From: Chromera velia
Taxonomy: Eukaryota > Sar > Chromeraceae
Length of the DNA: 51,889 bases
NCBI GenBank assembly: GCA_018398765.1
Contig: JAHBMJ010000269.1
Span: 1 to 51,889, forward strand
Reading direction: 5' to 3'
Below, piece by piece: positions 1 through 10,593 of this stretch. The notes below the pieces were generated by a model. That model searched no databases. It worked only from the letters and a program-made list of their open reading frames with translations, and was not told the origin of the DNA. Positions within the stretch are counted from its first letter, which is position 1. Every line of letters begins with the position of its first letter. Both the position numbers and the translations under genes were made by a program.

Positions 1-1007
1 CTTTCACCCTCCTTACTATCGTCCTGTGCTCCCTGCACCCTCTTCCCTTCCTGTGCTCCCTGCACTTTCTTATCATCGTGTGCTTCCTGCACTCCCTCCG
101 TTTCTCTGCTGCCTTGCTGCTCTCCTTCACGTGCAAGAAAGCTAGCAAAGGCTGCGGCCCCCCCAGACTCCCCAAGCAAGTTGAGGCCAAACAACGAATC
201 GTCATCTGGAATGTCTGGCAGGACGACTTCTCCTTCTCCCTCTTTCTCTGCTGGCTGCGCTGCCTGAACAGGTTCGCGACCCTGCCCTGACTGCTTTTCC
301 TTTTCCTCTCCACCCCCCACCCCCTGCTGCTGACTTCGCAACTCCAGGTGGCCTGCCTGAAGTTGAGAGCCTGCTGCAAATGGAGGAGGGAAAGGGACAG
401 GTGCAGAAACAGAAGACACAGACTCTCCCACAACACGATCCAGCTGCCTGACGGCCGCTGACGGAACAGAGTCGGGAAAGATTGCCTGCGACTTGGAGGA
501 GGAGACAACAGCTTCAGGGTCCGCACCCCCTGCAGCATGAACATCGACTTCTCTGTCTTCATCGACATCGAAATCGGAAAAACGATCAACATCGTCAGCA
601 GGTGCAGCTGCTGACTCAGACACTCCATTTAAAAGGTCAGAAGACACATTCAAACCATACCATTCAATCAAAGACACAGCACTCGGATGCACACGCAAAG
701 GTCTCCATCCGTTCCCACTGTCTGTCTTCACAAGAACACACACGACAGAGTCGCTTTCGACTCCAACAAAGAACCCTTCCTTTCCCCTGACAGGCACAGC
801 AGAAGAGGGAATCGGACGAGGGTCAGTCACAAGAACAAGATCACCGATAGAGATAGGGGAAATGGGACGAGCAGCCTCAATACCAAACACAGACGCATTG
901 GGTGACTTACCCGTTGCAGACGAAACACATTCATTCAAAGAATCAATCACACCACTCAACAACCACTTCGCAGAATATTTCGGCAAATTCAAATCCGCAA
1001 GTAACTT
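1..1007 (-). pseudogene. copia pol continuation: integrase C-terminal region and linker to RT (partial)
   Basis: After the TGA at 1010-1008 the same frame runs open to the window edge (about 335 codons) with no methionine. The first part (KLLADLNLPKYSAKWL, then GKSPNASVFG) continues the copia integrase helix and 'tnrsP' motif. The rest is an acidic, Pro/Gln/Ser-rich linker with repeated VQ(G/E)A units near the edge, the usual low-complexity link between integrase and RT. Loss of a single codon at 1010-1008 explains the break. The RT itself is outside the window. Confidence 0.7.
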
Positions 1008-2318
1008 TCAGAGCAATTTTTTCACTGTACGATTCATTCTCTCTACTTGCGCTTGAGACTGGGGAGTGTAGATGCTTCCTTTTTTATGAAAGATAGACTC
1101 CTGATCACACACATGCTCGTACTGTCCCTTCTTTTCACCCACAAATTCTCTTCCGTTGTCAGTGCAAACCGTTGTAGGCTTTCCTTTGACTTTCAGCTTC
1201 TCACCCAGTCTCTCCCATCTTCTTACCCATGCAGTCAGATGTCTTACTGCCTTCCTTTTCGAAGGCAGAACCATGCCAGAAACAAAACGAGTTGCAGTAT
1301 CGACAATCAAAGACACAGGGGTACCACCAGGTAAAAATATGACATCCTGATAAATGACTTCATTGAATTCCTTTGCTTGCACGCGTTCCTGGCTCTTCTG
1401 AGGAATACGATGCATCACAGCATTCACATGCTTGCACTGTCTGCACACATGCCTCACTTGATTATACGCCTCTCTGCTCACACGCGACATAATGCCTTTC
1501 TCTTTCATTGTTTCATATAGTCGCACACCAGTCGTATGCCCAAATCTCTTATGCCACATCAAAACCTCCCTCGCACTCATCTGACCTTCAGAAGGGAAGC
1601 TCACCCTCCGCGATCGATGCGCACCTAACCGAATTAGCGGTCGCTCCTGCGGGGCCCCCTTCTGACCTCCGTGCTGCAAAAACGCCCACTCACGTGCAAG
1701 AGGTCTATCCTTTCTATCTACGTTCAAACACACACGAAGAGGGCCATGTTTCACTGCCGGACTCTTTGACTGCACCCCCCCATGCACACTCAAAACCAGA
1801 ACGCCTTCCTCCTCTTTCACACGCGCACGAAAACTGCTACCCCCTTTTTCAGAGAGCTCCACCCAGAATGGCTCACGCACTTTCTGTAAGTGGAGACTAT
1901 ACACACTCACAAGAGAGACTGGCACAGACCGAGAGAAAGCTCCATCCAAACGTGCCGTCCTCCTACGTCCATCCACACACTCGACTCCAGGGAGATCCAC
2001 AGTCACGTCGCTCTCTGCTCTTGCGACGTCTCCTTCAACCCCCACAAACTCACTGTCCGTCTCCCTCACCTCAACCACACAGGACTTGACGTCTCTGCCA
2101 AAGAAATGCCGGCTGCATCCAGAATCAACCACCGGCTTCTTCACCACCCATTTCATTCCACCCCCTCTCGCTCCACCTGCACGCCCCATAGCGTGTGGTC
2201 GCAGTTTTGTCACATCCTGCCCAGGACGGCTCTCCCCCTCTTCTTCAGCAAGCAACGCAAAGCGATTGGAAACCCGCACGCCGGGGAAATGCGCTCCACT
2301 CTGCACTCCCAAGTGTGG
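1008..2318 (-). pseudogene. copia pol: protease and integrase
   Basis: The frame is open from the TGA at 2321-2319 to the TGA at 1010-1008, with no ATG at its left end; it would be translated only as part of the Gag-Pol polyprotein. The copia protease active site reads VVDSGCSRH. It is followed by the GAG-pre-integrase motif MWHKRFGHT and CRQCKH, which supply the HHCC zinc ligands. The integrase core has its first Asp in IYQDVIF, its second in VCTDNGREF and its Glu in QAQVERMNRTVK. All catalytic residues are retained, so the stops are the only evident lesion here. Confidence 0.85.
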
Positions 2319-2321
2319 TCA

Positions 2322-2558
2322 TCTCCCTCCCTGTCCCCCAGAGGAGGACGAGGAAGACTGCTGCTGCTGGCTTCTGTTGGGATCTTGGTTGGGGGGAGGG
2401 GGAACCCAAGGGCGAGGCTCGATTCTGGGCTGCCCCGCATGCTTGCGCGCACAGTTCTTCTCAAAGTGGCTCGTGTTTTGGCACCACCAGCACCTCTTCG
2501 GTCCCCACGGCTGCTGCTGCTGTTGAGGGGGAGACTGCTGGGAGGAGCACTGACCGTT
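2322..2558 (-). pseudogene. copia gag C-terminus with CCHC zinc knuckle, stop-bounded
   Basis: This is the same frame as gag, between TAG (2561-2559) and TGA (2321-2319). It encodes a Gln/Pro-rich linker, then a perfect CX2CX4HX4C nucleic-acid-binding knuckle (CWWCQNTSHFEKNC, bases 2492-2451), then a Pro/Gln/Ser-rich tail. The knuckle is normally part of Gag and binds the genomic RNA. Its separation from the capsid by one stop codon argues that the upstream TAG is a nonsense mutation. There is no start codon of its own. Confidence 0.75.
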
Positions 2559-3713
2559 CTATCTGTTCCCCTGATTTCTGAATCCACCAGATCCCCGACC
2601 CCGTCTCTGCTGGCCTCTGAAGGCTCTCTCTCTGCCCCCACTCTGCCTCTGTCTCGCCTTGATCTCTGCATCCCGATCAAAGGACGCGAACCACTCGAGC
2701 TCCTTCTTCAGAGTGGCATAGTCAATCTGTCTGAGATCCAGCTGCCCCCCCAATCCAGGAAGCTTCGATCTGAGGGAGTTGACGAGCTTCATACGCTGGT
2801 TGTCCGTGAGGGCGTTGACGATCATGATGACTTTGGCGGGATCTGCGATCTCCCACTCTGCATCGTCGGAATCGAGGAGGAGATCCTCGAGTCTCTGGTC
2901 GATCTTCGCGAACGATAGCACCACACCGCTCGGGATGACGACACGACTGTTCCAATCACGGTGGTCGAGGAGCCATGGGAAGACCTGCACACGCTCCTGC
3001 ACAGCTAGCTGCATCGCCAGCAGGATCGAGGAATACTCCTGCTTCATCTTCTCTACAATATCCTCAAGGTTCACCCGCTTCCGTCTCCATCTCCTCACAT
3101 CTCTCCTGAAGGCCCGAGCATCACTTCCTGCCTTGTTTAGAGCGACGATGATGTTGGATCTCCACTCCTCTGTCGACCGGAAGTGTTTCCTCTGCAGGTG
3201 CACATTGGAGAACTCCCCCCACTGCGACGCAAAGTCGACAATCTCCTTCTTTCCAGCGAATTTCGGGCAGGCGATCAGGTCCACTTTCTTCGACTGCTTC
3301 GACGATCTCTTTTTCCTGCATGCGGAACCTACTCTCTGAGCTGCAGAGTGGCGGGAAGACGCATCGGAAGATCCACTCACATCAGACGAGTTAGAGTGGG
3401 AGGGAGACGGGTCCTTGTCCGAGAAGAAAGCCACGGCATCGAAGGGCTTTCGGACTTTCTGAGCCTGAACGGCTCCAGGCGCAAACAGAGAAACAGGGGA
3501 AATTCTTTCTTTCTTCTCCACCACTGCGGCACTGGTTCGACTGGGTGGAATCCATCTGTCTAACGAGTCTTCTACTCTCTCCTCCCACTGGCCTGGAGGC
3601 ACAGCATCTCTTCGATCGAACTCTGCACTGAGTCTGGATACTTCAGCGCTGATCGGTTCAAGGGCATCATTGAGTAAGCCCCTGAAAAAGCTTTTCATGT
3701 CTTCAAAGTTCAT
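2559..3713 (-). CDS. copia gag (capsid part)
   Basis: The start chosen is the ATG at 3713-3711 (MNFEDMKSFF); an in-frame extension to 3752 has no better start. The product is about 384 residues. A charged, low-complexity N-terminal third is followed by a helical capsid-like region (the PKFAGKKEIVDFASQW stretch, then VNALTDNQRMKLVNSLRSKL) and a basic Arg/Gly-rich tail. This matches the layout of copia Gag, which packages element RNA into virus-like particles. It ends at TAG (2561-2559), immediately before the zinc knuckle encoded in the same frame, so the stop is probably a mutated CAG. Programmed readthrough is an alternative that the sequence cannot exclude. Confidence 0.75.
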   Translation of the reverse strand: MNFEDMKSFFRGLLNDALEPISAEVSRLSAEFDRRDAVPPGQWEERVEDSLDRWIPPSRTSAAVVEKKERISPVSLFAPGAVQAQKVRKPFDAVAFFSDKDPSPSHSNSSDVSGSSDASSRHSAAQRVGSACRKKRSSKQSKKVDLIACPKFAGKKEIVDFASQWGEFSNVHLQRKHFRSTEEWRSNIIVALNKAGSDARAFRRDVRRWRRKRVNLEDIVEKMKQEYSSILLAMQLAVQERVQVFPWLLDHRDWNSRVVIPSGVVLSFAKIDQRLEDLLLDSDDAEWEIADPAKVIMIVNALTDNQRMKLVNSLRSKLPGLGGQLDLRQIDYATLKKELEWFASFDRDAEIKARQRQSGGRERAFRGQQRRGRGSGGFRNQGNR

Positions 3714-3790
3714 CTTGACAACAAAGTGGCAACAAATCAGAGACTGACACACTGATCTATAAGGAATTCACGTGTCAGTACAGAGGTCGG

Positions 3791-4652
3791 GGAGGAGAGG
3801 ATGAGCGAATGCGCTTCTCCTTGAATAAGTCAATGTGGATCGATCAGTTTCTCCTACACGGTGCATGCACAGTTTGTGGTGATGCAGATTTGCATGCATA
3901 GCTTGTAGCGCGCTGAGCCCAGGCCGAAGTCCCTGGGACCGCGGCCGTGAAAGGCCGGCATTAATCGACCCCGGACGCAATCTCCAACAAAAACTATAAA
4001 AAGACAGCTTCAGTACATGCTCCTGCATGGGTAAACTATAAGGGCAAACCTTGATTGCTAGCGTGATTGTGTTTGTTTTTTTATAGTACTAGAAACATTT
4101 TTGGACCTTTTTCAGGCTCTTTCATACTATAGAGGATATTTGAAGTGAAGAGCTGTCAATTCGTTTGTGTCTGCGATGTGAATTATCAAGTGTGTCCACG
4201 CCAGCGTCTACCACCATCAATTAAGTGTCTTGTAGTATCGGCGAGACACATTTTTGTATAATTTAGAGGGGTTTAAGGTACATGTTAGAGTACGTGCCTA
4301 GAGAGATTTTAGCTGCTGCTGCTGCTGCTGATGATGATGATGAGGTTAACTATAAACTCAGCAGCGATTGTGTTCTAATGGTAGATCGCAGTCTGTACAC
4401 ATATGCATTAAAGTTCACTAAGAGGGGCTACACTGAGTCGACCAAAAACTAGCAACCCGGGGGTGCTAAGGGTTACTTTGAGAAAATTTAAACTAACGAC
4501 ATTCGTTTCTCTTCAGGAGGAGCAAGAGATACCACCCACTTACAAGTTGCTACTCAGCCTTTTCCCGCCTGGGAGGCCAAACAAAATCAAGGAACTTGCT
4601 TAGAAAAGGACTATCCTGAGCTTTATACCCCCTTCTCTATTCTTGAAGACTA
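3791..4652. other. Non-coding stretch; likely copia 5' LTR region plus AT-rich spacer
   Basis: Bases 3791-4030 are GC-rich with short dyads (near 3900-3970) and probably include the copia 5' LTR, but no partner copy is available. Bases 4030-4500 are AT-rich with a GCT then GAT triplet run at about 4313-4342. From 4517 to 4708 one plus frame is open for about 60 codons and is preceded by a CTTCAG acceptor-like sequence. It has no recognisable domain and ends at TAA. Confidence 0.35.
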
Positions 4653-4967
4653 TTGGCAACCGTGTGCAATGCTTTCAAAGATGCCTCAAGCAGGAAACGA
4701 CTTCTAAAGGGGGTCACGGGGGCGTTCCAATGCTCTCTCTGCACACGAACCTTTGCAAGTGAGTGGGGATGCCGGGTGCATCAATGGAAAGCACACAAAG
4801 ACAACCCAATCCCCCAGTCTACCCAGATATATGCATATATTCTGAAGAAGAAGAAAGGAAGAGAAGTGAGGGGTAGTATGGTGTTAGGACTAGTATTAGG
4901 ATGTGAAGTAGAAAAGATTTTGGACCGAGATGTTTGTGGAAGAGGGTACTGCTATCAGGTGAAGTGA
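4653..4967 (+). pseudogene. Short ORF with one C2H2 zinc finger, probable gene or element fragment
   Basis: This is a 104-codon frame. Residues 26-48 form a CX2CX12HX4H zinc finger (CSLC, then HQWKAH), a nucleic-acid-binding fold. Single fingers of this style occur both in host proteins and at the N-terminus of some non-LTR retrotransposon proteins. The remaining sequence is basic and featureless. No flanking exon can be linked to it with confidence, and the start is not supported by anything beyond an ATG. A remnant is the best reading. Confidence 0.35.
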
Positions 4968-6260
4968 GTTAGATGAAAGACCAGCAGCTTTGATGGAGGA
5001 ACATGTCTCTCCAGAGATTGGAGCTTTTGGTTTGAAGTATTGATTAAGGCAATATAGCAGGGCATCCTAGAAAATAACAATTTTTCCCTGCCAAATGCTA
5101 GAAGTATCCAGCAAGCTTTAGATATGGATGACGATGGCATGCGCGTCATAGGGGGGGGGGCATGGTGGGCTACGTCTTAAGCCCAACCGACTCCGCCGAA
5201 TATATACCGGATACCGCCCTCAATCCCCAGGCGGTTGAGGGGGGAGCTAGATGTCCAGGAGCCTGGAGCCCCAAAAGAGCCGTTAGGTACCCGAAAGGAA
5301 GACACTACAACGCAGAAGAAAGAAAAGAGAGGTCCAACAGCAAACATTAATGCAGCTATAGTCTAGGCTATAGTAATCGTTTTATGGCACTTCGGTCAAA
5401 ACTGTTATCCGCAGATTTGGATAGCCCCAATGAGAGGTAGCAGTTTTAAAAGTTTCTAGAAGCCTAGCTAAAAGCGTTTATCTTGGGCCCCAGAGCCGCC
5501 CAGGGCCAGATCAATATGCAGTATATAATGCCAAAAATTGATCATTGATCAATAGAGAAAGTCCTTCTAAAAGTGTTTCAATAACCAGCCTTTTACCTGA
5601 CCTTTTGTTACTAAACAGTTACTTTTATGGTTTGAAAAACATTTTAAGTATAACCTTTAGATATCCAATTCATTTATAATTCATCTACTTTTTTCTGTAG
5701 ACTTTTTCCTAAATACAATACGTACTTGATACAATAGGGTACGGCCTATCAAACTGCTGGCACTGTACTAGCATGCAGTCACTATGCATGGTGCGCCAGG
5801 TGCGGCTAGCTACCAGCAGTATATTGAATACAAATTATAGTGTCATCAGCGAATTATTATTTAATATCTGGATCATTCTCTAGATCATTCTAGAGATCGA
5901 TCATTAAAGAGGACTATACTAATTCCTAGGCCAATTCAGGAGCACATGCACACTTACACAAAACGCTTACGATTTCCACAGCATTCCGGACAACTGCAGC
6001 ACTCTCCTCCGAGTCGATCACCCGAGGCTTCTTCAAAGAGAAGCAGTCCGTACGTCATGCATGCATGCATGCATGCTCCAACAAAAGACTTCAACCATAC
6101 ACCGTGACAGCTTCGCCGAAGAGTCCCCCCTCCTTGCACATATAATTACAATACAGGCCCAGAAGAACACCCAACCATGGCGTTACGTTTCCGTGCCAGA
6201 ACTGGACACCGAACAGCTCCCGAGACGGGGAATTTCAGCCTGCTCGGCCGACGCACGCTG
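4968..6260. other. Intergenic DNA with a short GC-rich block and a TGCA run
   Basis: A poly-G tract at about 5151-5160 precedes a GC-rich block (5160-5345) that has an open frame of 62 codons but no recognisable domain. Bases 5350-5940 are AT-rich and have no gene signal. A (TGCA)n palindromic run lies at about 6056-6077, just downstream of the phosphatase gene stop on the minus strand. Confidence 0.4.
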
Positions 6261-6965
6261 CTATGACTCATCCTCGACGCTCGGTTGTTCTGTCGTCTGT
6301 CTCGGAACAACCAGAGGCTCCTCTGCCGTCTCCTCGGGTGGTGCCGTTTCTGGGGGCACAACAAGGCGACTCCGTATGCTCCACATGTACAGCTGTTGCA
6401 GCGGGTTCTTGAAACAGTCCGGGCACGCAGTTCGCACCGCCTTAAGAGCGTCAGTACTGGACGCCCCTGTCAACACAATGTAGATGCACGCACAGGTCAT
6501 GGCAGACCGGCCCTTCCCGCCGTTACAATGCACCAAGACTGTCTTGCCTTCCTTCACTTGGGCGGCGACTGTGTGGCACAATTGGCTGAAAGACTCGGAT
6601 GAAGGCGGTAGCCATTTATCCCGAATTCCGTACGCTATGTGCTGCATATCGCGCGACTTCACCTGAACTGCCAGATTCCCCAACACGTCCTTCTCGATTT
6701 CCTGTTCTTGCATCAAAGTCACCACTGTATTTACATTGTACTGCTCCTTCAACACAGTCACGTCAGCAGCCAAGCTCCGTCTCCACGTGTGTTGCATTTT
6801 CAGTTTGTTCCTCCCTGGACACATTGAGAAACCCAATTGCCCTTCAACAGAGGGAATCTCAAGAAAAGCCGGGTGGAGCGGATCTGTGGCCGAACTACGC
6901 TCCTTCGGTGGAGGTCCCTGTACCATGGTCGGGTTCGTGCAGCAGCCGAAGAGGCAGTTCTCCAT
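6261..6965 (-). CDS. CDKN3-like Cys-based protein phosphatase
   Basis: This is an intact 234-codon gene with ATG start, TAG stop and no intron. The signature loop VLVHCNGGKGRSAM (about residues 142-155) carries the HCX5R catalytic Cys and Arg. A candidate general-acid Asp lies in YGIRDKWLPPSS. The upstream FSMCPGR and VVTLM..E segments match the family of cyclin-dependent-kinase-associated dual-specificity phosphatases (KAP/CDKN3). These remove phosphate from the CDK T-loop Thr, and the substrate here is inferred only. The N-terminus (MENCLFGCC) is Cys-rich and could be palmitoylated. The C-terminal 35 residues are Glu/Pro-rich and variable. It is divergent from SMU1, with 665 bp between the two start codons. 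Confidence 0.85.
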   Translation of the reverse strand: MENCLFGCCTNPTMVQGPPPKERSSATDPLHPAFLEIPSVEGQLGFSMCPGRNKLKMQHTWRRSLAADVTVLKEQYNVNTVVTLMQEQEIEKDVLGNLAVQVKSRDMQHIAYGIRDKWLPPSSESFSQLCHTVAAQVKEGKTVLVHCNGGKGRSAMTCACIYIVLTGASSTDALKAVRTACPDCFKNPLQQLYMWSIRSRLVVPPETAPPEETAEEPLVVPRQTTEQPSVEDES

Positions 6966-7630
6966 CTCCCTCGATCAGGTAGGAGCAAGAACGACTCGAC
7001 TGAAACTCAGAGAATGGATGACAGGGATTAGATCATTTTCTCGAATGGATTCTTTGGTCTCAACAATGTACATACAACCGTACTCGAGTGCTCATTGGCG
7101 CCTGTGTGAAGAAGTCTCAAATTCCTGCAGCAAAAGTTGCACTCGATCAATTATATGAGTCGATCTCTGCATATGATTTCGAAATATATAAAGGTCAGAC
7201 GAATGTCTATTCAGACACGTCTCGGCGATTTAATATTCGGCTATCCACGGACCCGAGGCCGCGTTCGGCCGGGCCGGGCTGAAGAGCGCGCGGCAGCGAC
7301 CCCGGCCCAAAATACACCACAATAATTGGCCTTGCCGTCTCTGAATTTTCAACGGCCATGCTTCTTATTACTTCTTTGAGAGCTGTGGCCGAGATTGGCC
7401 GAGATCAAGCATTTTCTTGTGGAGAGGAACGCCTATGGTTATCGCGTTGTAACTCGACAGGCTCTGTTTGTGTTGTTGTCGATCTTCGGGGTTGTGTCAC
7501 ACGACGTCTCCTTCCGACCGGCCTTGGGCAGCTAGTGAGAGACTCTCTTTCTCTCTTTCTCTGTTCCACCACGAGACAGTGCGTGCAGCCCCGAACGTGA
7601 TTGCAGTGCTCCCACTGAGCTGTAGCAGCA
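6966..7630. promoter_or_regulatory. Bidirectional intergenic region between phosphatase and SMU1
   Basis: The region lies between divergent ATGs at 6965 (minus) and 7631 (plus). It contains an AT-rich part (7160-7200, with a run resembling TATATAAAG) and a GC-rich, dyad-rich block at about 7245-7310. A shared promoter is inferred from position. Transcription starts cannot be read from the sequence. Confidence 0.45.
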
Positions 7631-9665
7631 ATGAGCTCGCGGGTTGAAATCGACTCGTCTGAGTGAGTCTCTCTAATTAGATCAGCGTTCCGTCAGGCGT
7701 TCTCTTTGCGTGAGAGTTTTGCTTCTTTCCCTCCATCCATCCATCCATCCATCCATCCATCCATCTGTTTGATTAACAAACCAAGACAAACGCTATTCCT
7801 GCGTGTGTGCTTCTGTGTCTATCTGCTCTCTGTCTGTCTGTCTGTCCCGCTCGGTGCAGCGTGATTAAACTCGTTCTGCAATTCTGCAAGGAGAACGGAC
7901 TGCAGAGGACGGTACAAATTCTGCAGGTAGGGTCAGACAGACAGGCCGACAGAGAGGCTGGGAGTATGCGTTTGGAAGGAAAGGCAGGAAGATGCAAGAT
8001 GCTATTTCCCTATCGGCATGGCAGACCGAAGCGGGATGGATGCTCTGTGTGCCCGCCCGCATTATGTTTGTCTTATACCTGGAACCATAATAATCCCTAA
8101 TTTCAGTTGGTCTGCCCACGTCACATCCCAAGAGGATCCTTTGCAGAGAGCGTCGAGCGGACACTGCCACGAGCCGCGCACCCTCAGTGAATCGAAATTC
8201 GTCGCAATGTAGGCTTCTCTTCTACACTGTCTGCTTCTCCTTCTTCTCCTCGTTCTTCTTCTTCTTGGTACATGCAGGAGGAATCGAACGTTTCCCTGAA
8301 TACAGTCGACTCAATTGAGCAGTTCCTCTCAGACGTGAACCATGGGAGATGGGACATCGTGCTCCAGTTAGCCTCCACGATGTCCCTCAGACAGTCCACG
8401 ATCTTCGACCTCTATGAGGAGGTACGCGAGTGCTTGAGCGGTTTCAACTCAATTCTTGCAAGCAATGCAGTGGGTCGAAGGAAAGAAGAAAGAAAGGTCG
8501 CCTCGCCTGCTCTCTCTGCACCACTGGAATCCTTTGTGATCTCTCTCCCTCTCTCTCTTCCTTCCTTCCTTCCTTCCTTCCTTCCTCTCTCTGCGTGAAC
8601 GCGTGTCCGTATGTCTGTGTACGTTCTGTGACTGTGCGTTTCTTTGTTTCAAGTGCGCACTCTATCACTCTCACCAGGCACAAGGTTCTCTGTATGCGTA
8701 GGATTTCCCCCCCATCCACTCCCTTGCCACCCCCTGTGCAGGTGGTCCTAGAGCTCCTCGAATTGCGGGAGTCCGAAGTGGCCGCCCAGATGCTTCGTGA
8801 GACAGCGCCTCTGCAGAAGATGAGGGAACAGCAGAACGACCGATTCAAGAGACTAGAAAGACTTGCGGCAAAGACTTCAATCCCAGACCCCCGGGAGGTG
8901 CGCTCGCTCGTTGGGGGGGGGGATGTTTTGGCCGACTCTCTCTCTTATCTCTCTGCGTCTGTTTGTCTGAGGGAAGGAAAGAAGCGTACAGTCTGTGTGT
9001 GTGCTTTGTCTGGTGGAAGTGATGAGCTGATTGTGACTTCCAGTGATTACGCAAAACTGACTCATCGGGGGAACAGACGCAATGGGCACTGAAGTTTGCC
9101 TCCCTCCTTCGTGCCCCCTTTGGTTGGCTTTGTCAGGTTGCCTGTTGTGTCTTTGATGGTCTGTGTGAATTGTCCTTTCTTTTCTTGTTTTGTTGCGTGT
9201 AAGGAAAAAGGGAAGGAAAGAAAGACGGAAAGGAGTGAGGAAAGAAGTCGTGATGCCTATCTGTGTGTCTGTCTGTCCATGTGTGAGCGTGTCCGATGGA
9301 TGGCCTTGTCCAGCTGTCTGACCTTCTGTGAAACGGGAACTCCCTCGCCTCTGCAGAGAGAATGTTAAGAAGAGGCTTTCTTTTCTCTTTGTTTCCCCCT
9401 CTCTTCTGAACTCTCCGCTTCTCTCACCTTCTTTTGCGTTCTCTTCTCTTCTCTTCCCTGCAGCTCTATGAGGGAATGCCTTTACTTTCATACAGAATTC
9501 TTTATGTAAATTAAATGCAAGCAATTCGCTTCTCTTCTCTGCAGCTCTATGAGGGAATGCCAAAGGACAAACGACGAGGCGCCATCGCACAAGGTGCGTG
9601 GGGGGGTGGCTGTGGGAGTCTGCTATTGTATTTCTCTCTCTTCTGTCTCTCTCTCTCTCTTTTCT

Positions 9666-9702
<37 letters not shown>

Positions 9703-10554
9703 CTTTGCGTGTGTGGCTGTGTGTGATTGAAGTGGGGTGAAGGGGTGCGGTTGCATGGGTGCTCCGGTTGCGCGATGAACTCTGGTGGAGGCCCGACGAG
9801 ATGCCATAGAATCCTGAAGGAAGCGGTAGAAATTCGCAGTATGATCAAGTGACCAAATTCTTTCAACTCTTTTTGTTTGTTTGTTTGTTTTCAAATATCC
9901 GGCCCTGGGGGCTGCATGGCGGTTGCATGCATGCAGCCCTTGTAGAGGAAGTTGACGAGGCACCCCCCTCTAGACTTCTGTCTCTGATTGGACAGGCGGT
10001 CAAGTGGCAGACTGGTACAGGTCGGTAAGTGGGTGGGTAGGTTTTTCTCTCTCGTTCTTTTGTGTTCAAGAGCTTCTGGAAATAAAGGGTTGCTTTTTCT
10101 CTTTCTCGCTGAGGGCTCCGCATTTGGTTTGCGTTCCTCTCTTTCAGCGGCGTTCACAAGGAGGAAAGGAAGGGAAGGGAAGGGAAGGGAAGGGGCGCCC
10201 CGTGCGTTCTCAGAGGACGTCTGTCTCTTCCTTGATGCTTGACGGTGTCTGTCTGTCTTTCTGCGTCCATCTTTCTCTTTTCCTTTCTTTCCCTCCCCCG
10301 GACCGCCTCTCCTCTCCTCTCTGTGTTAGAGAGAGAGAGATGCAGAGAGACAGGCAGGGAAGGAGGGAGGGAGGACAGACCTATGATTAATAATACTTTG
10401 GTTCGCTTCGTTTTGATTGATTGCATGAGACTGACTTGTTTCCATGGCTCAACTTAAACACGAGTTCTTGGGAGAATTCCTGCGCTCTATTTTAGTGCGC
10501 GGTTTTCCCGTCTTTCTTTCTTCACGAAGACAAACAAACAAGCCTCCCTCCTTT

Positions 10555-10593
<39 letters not shown>

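Larger units (their letters stand above)
1..3790 (-). mobile_element. Ty1/copia LTR retrotransposon, 5' part, degenerate
   Basis: In minus-strand order the element encodes gag, a CCHC zinc knuckle, an aspartic protease motif, a GAG-pre-integrase/HHCC region and an integrase D-D-E core. Integrase ahead of RT is the Ty1/copia order. Translation stays open in one frame from 3713 to base 1, interrupted only by TAG at 2561-2559, TGA at 2321-2319 and TGA at 1010-1008. Reverse transcriptase and RNase H must lie beyond the left edge. The 5' LTR should lie above about 3750, but with no second LTR in the window its borders and primer-binding site cannot be fixed. Confidence is high on class and low on the right-hand limit. 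Confidence 0.88.

Noticed and set aside
3750-4040. Defined copia 5' LTR
   Set aside because: No second copy exists in the window and no clear TG...CA border or tRNA-complementary site was visible, so borders were not assigned.
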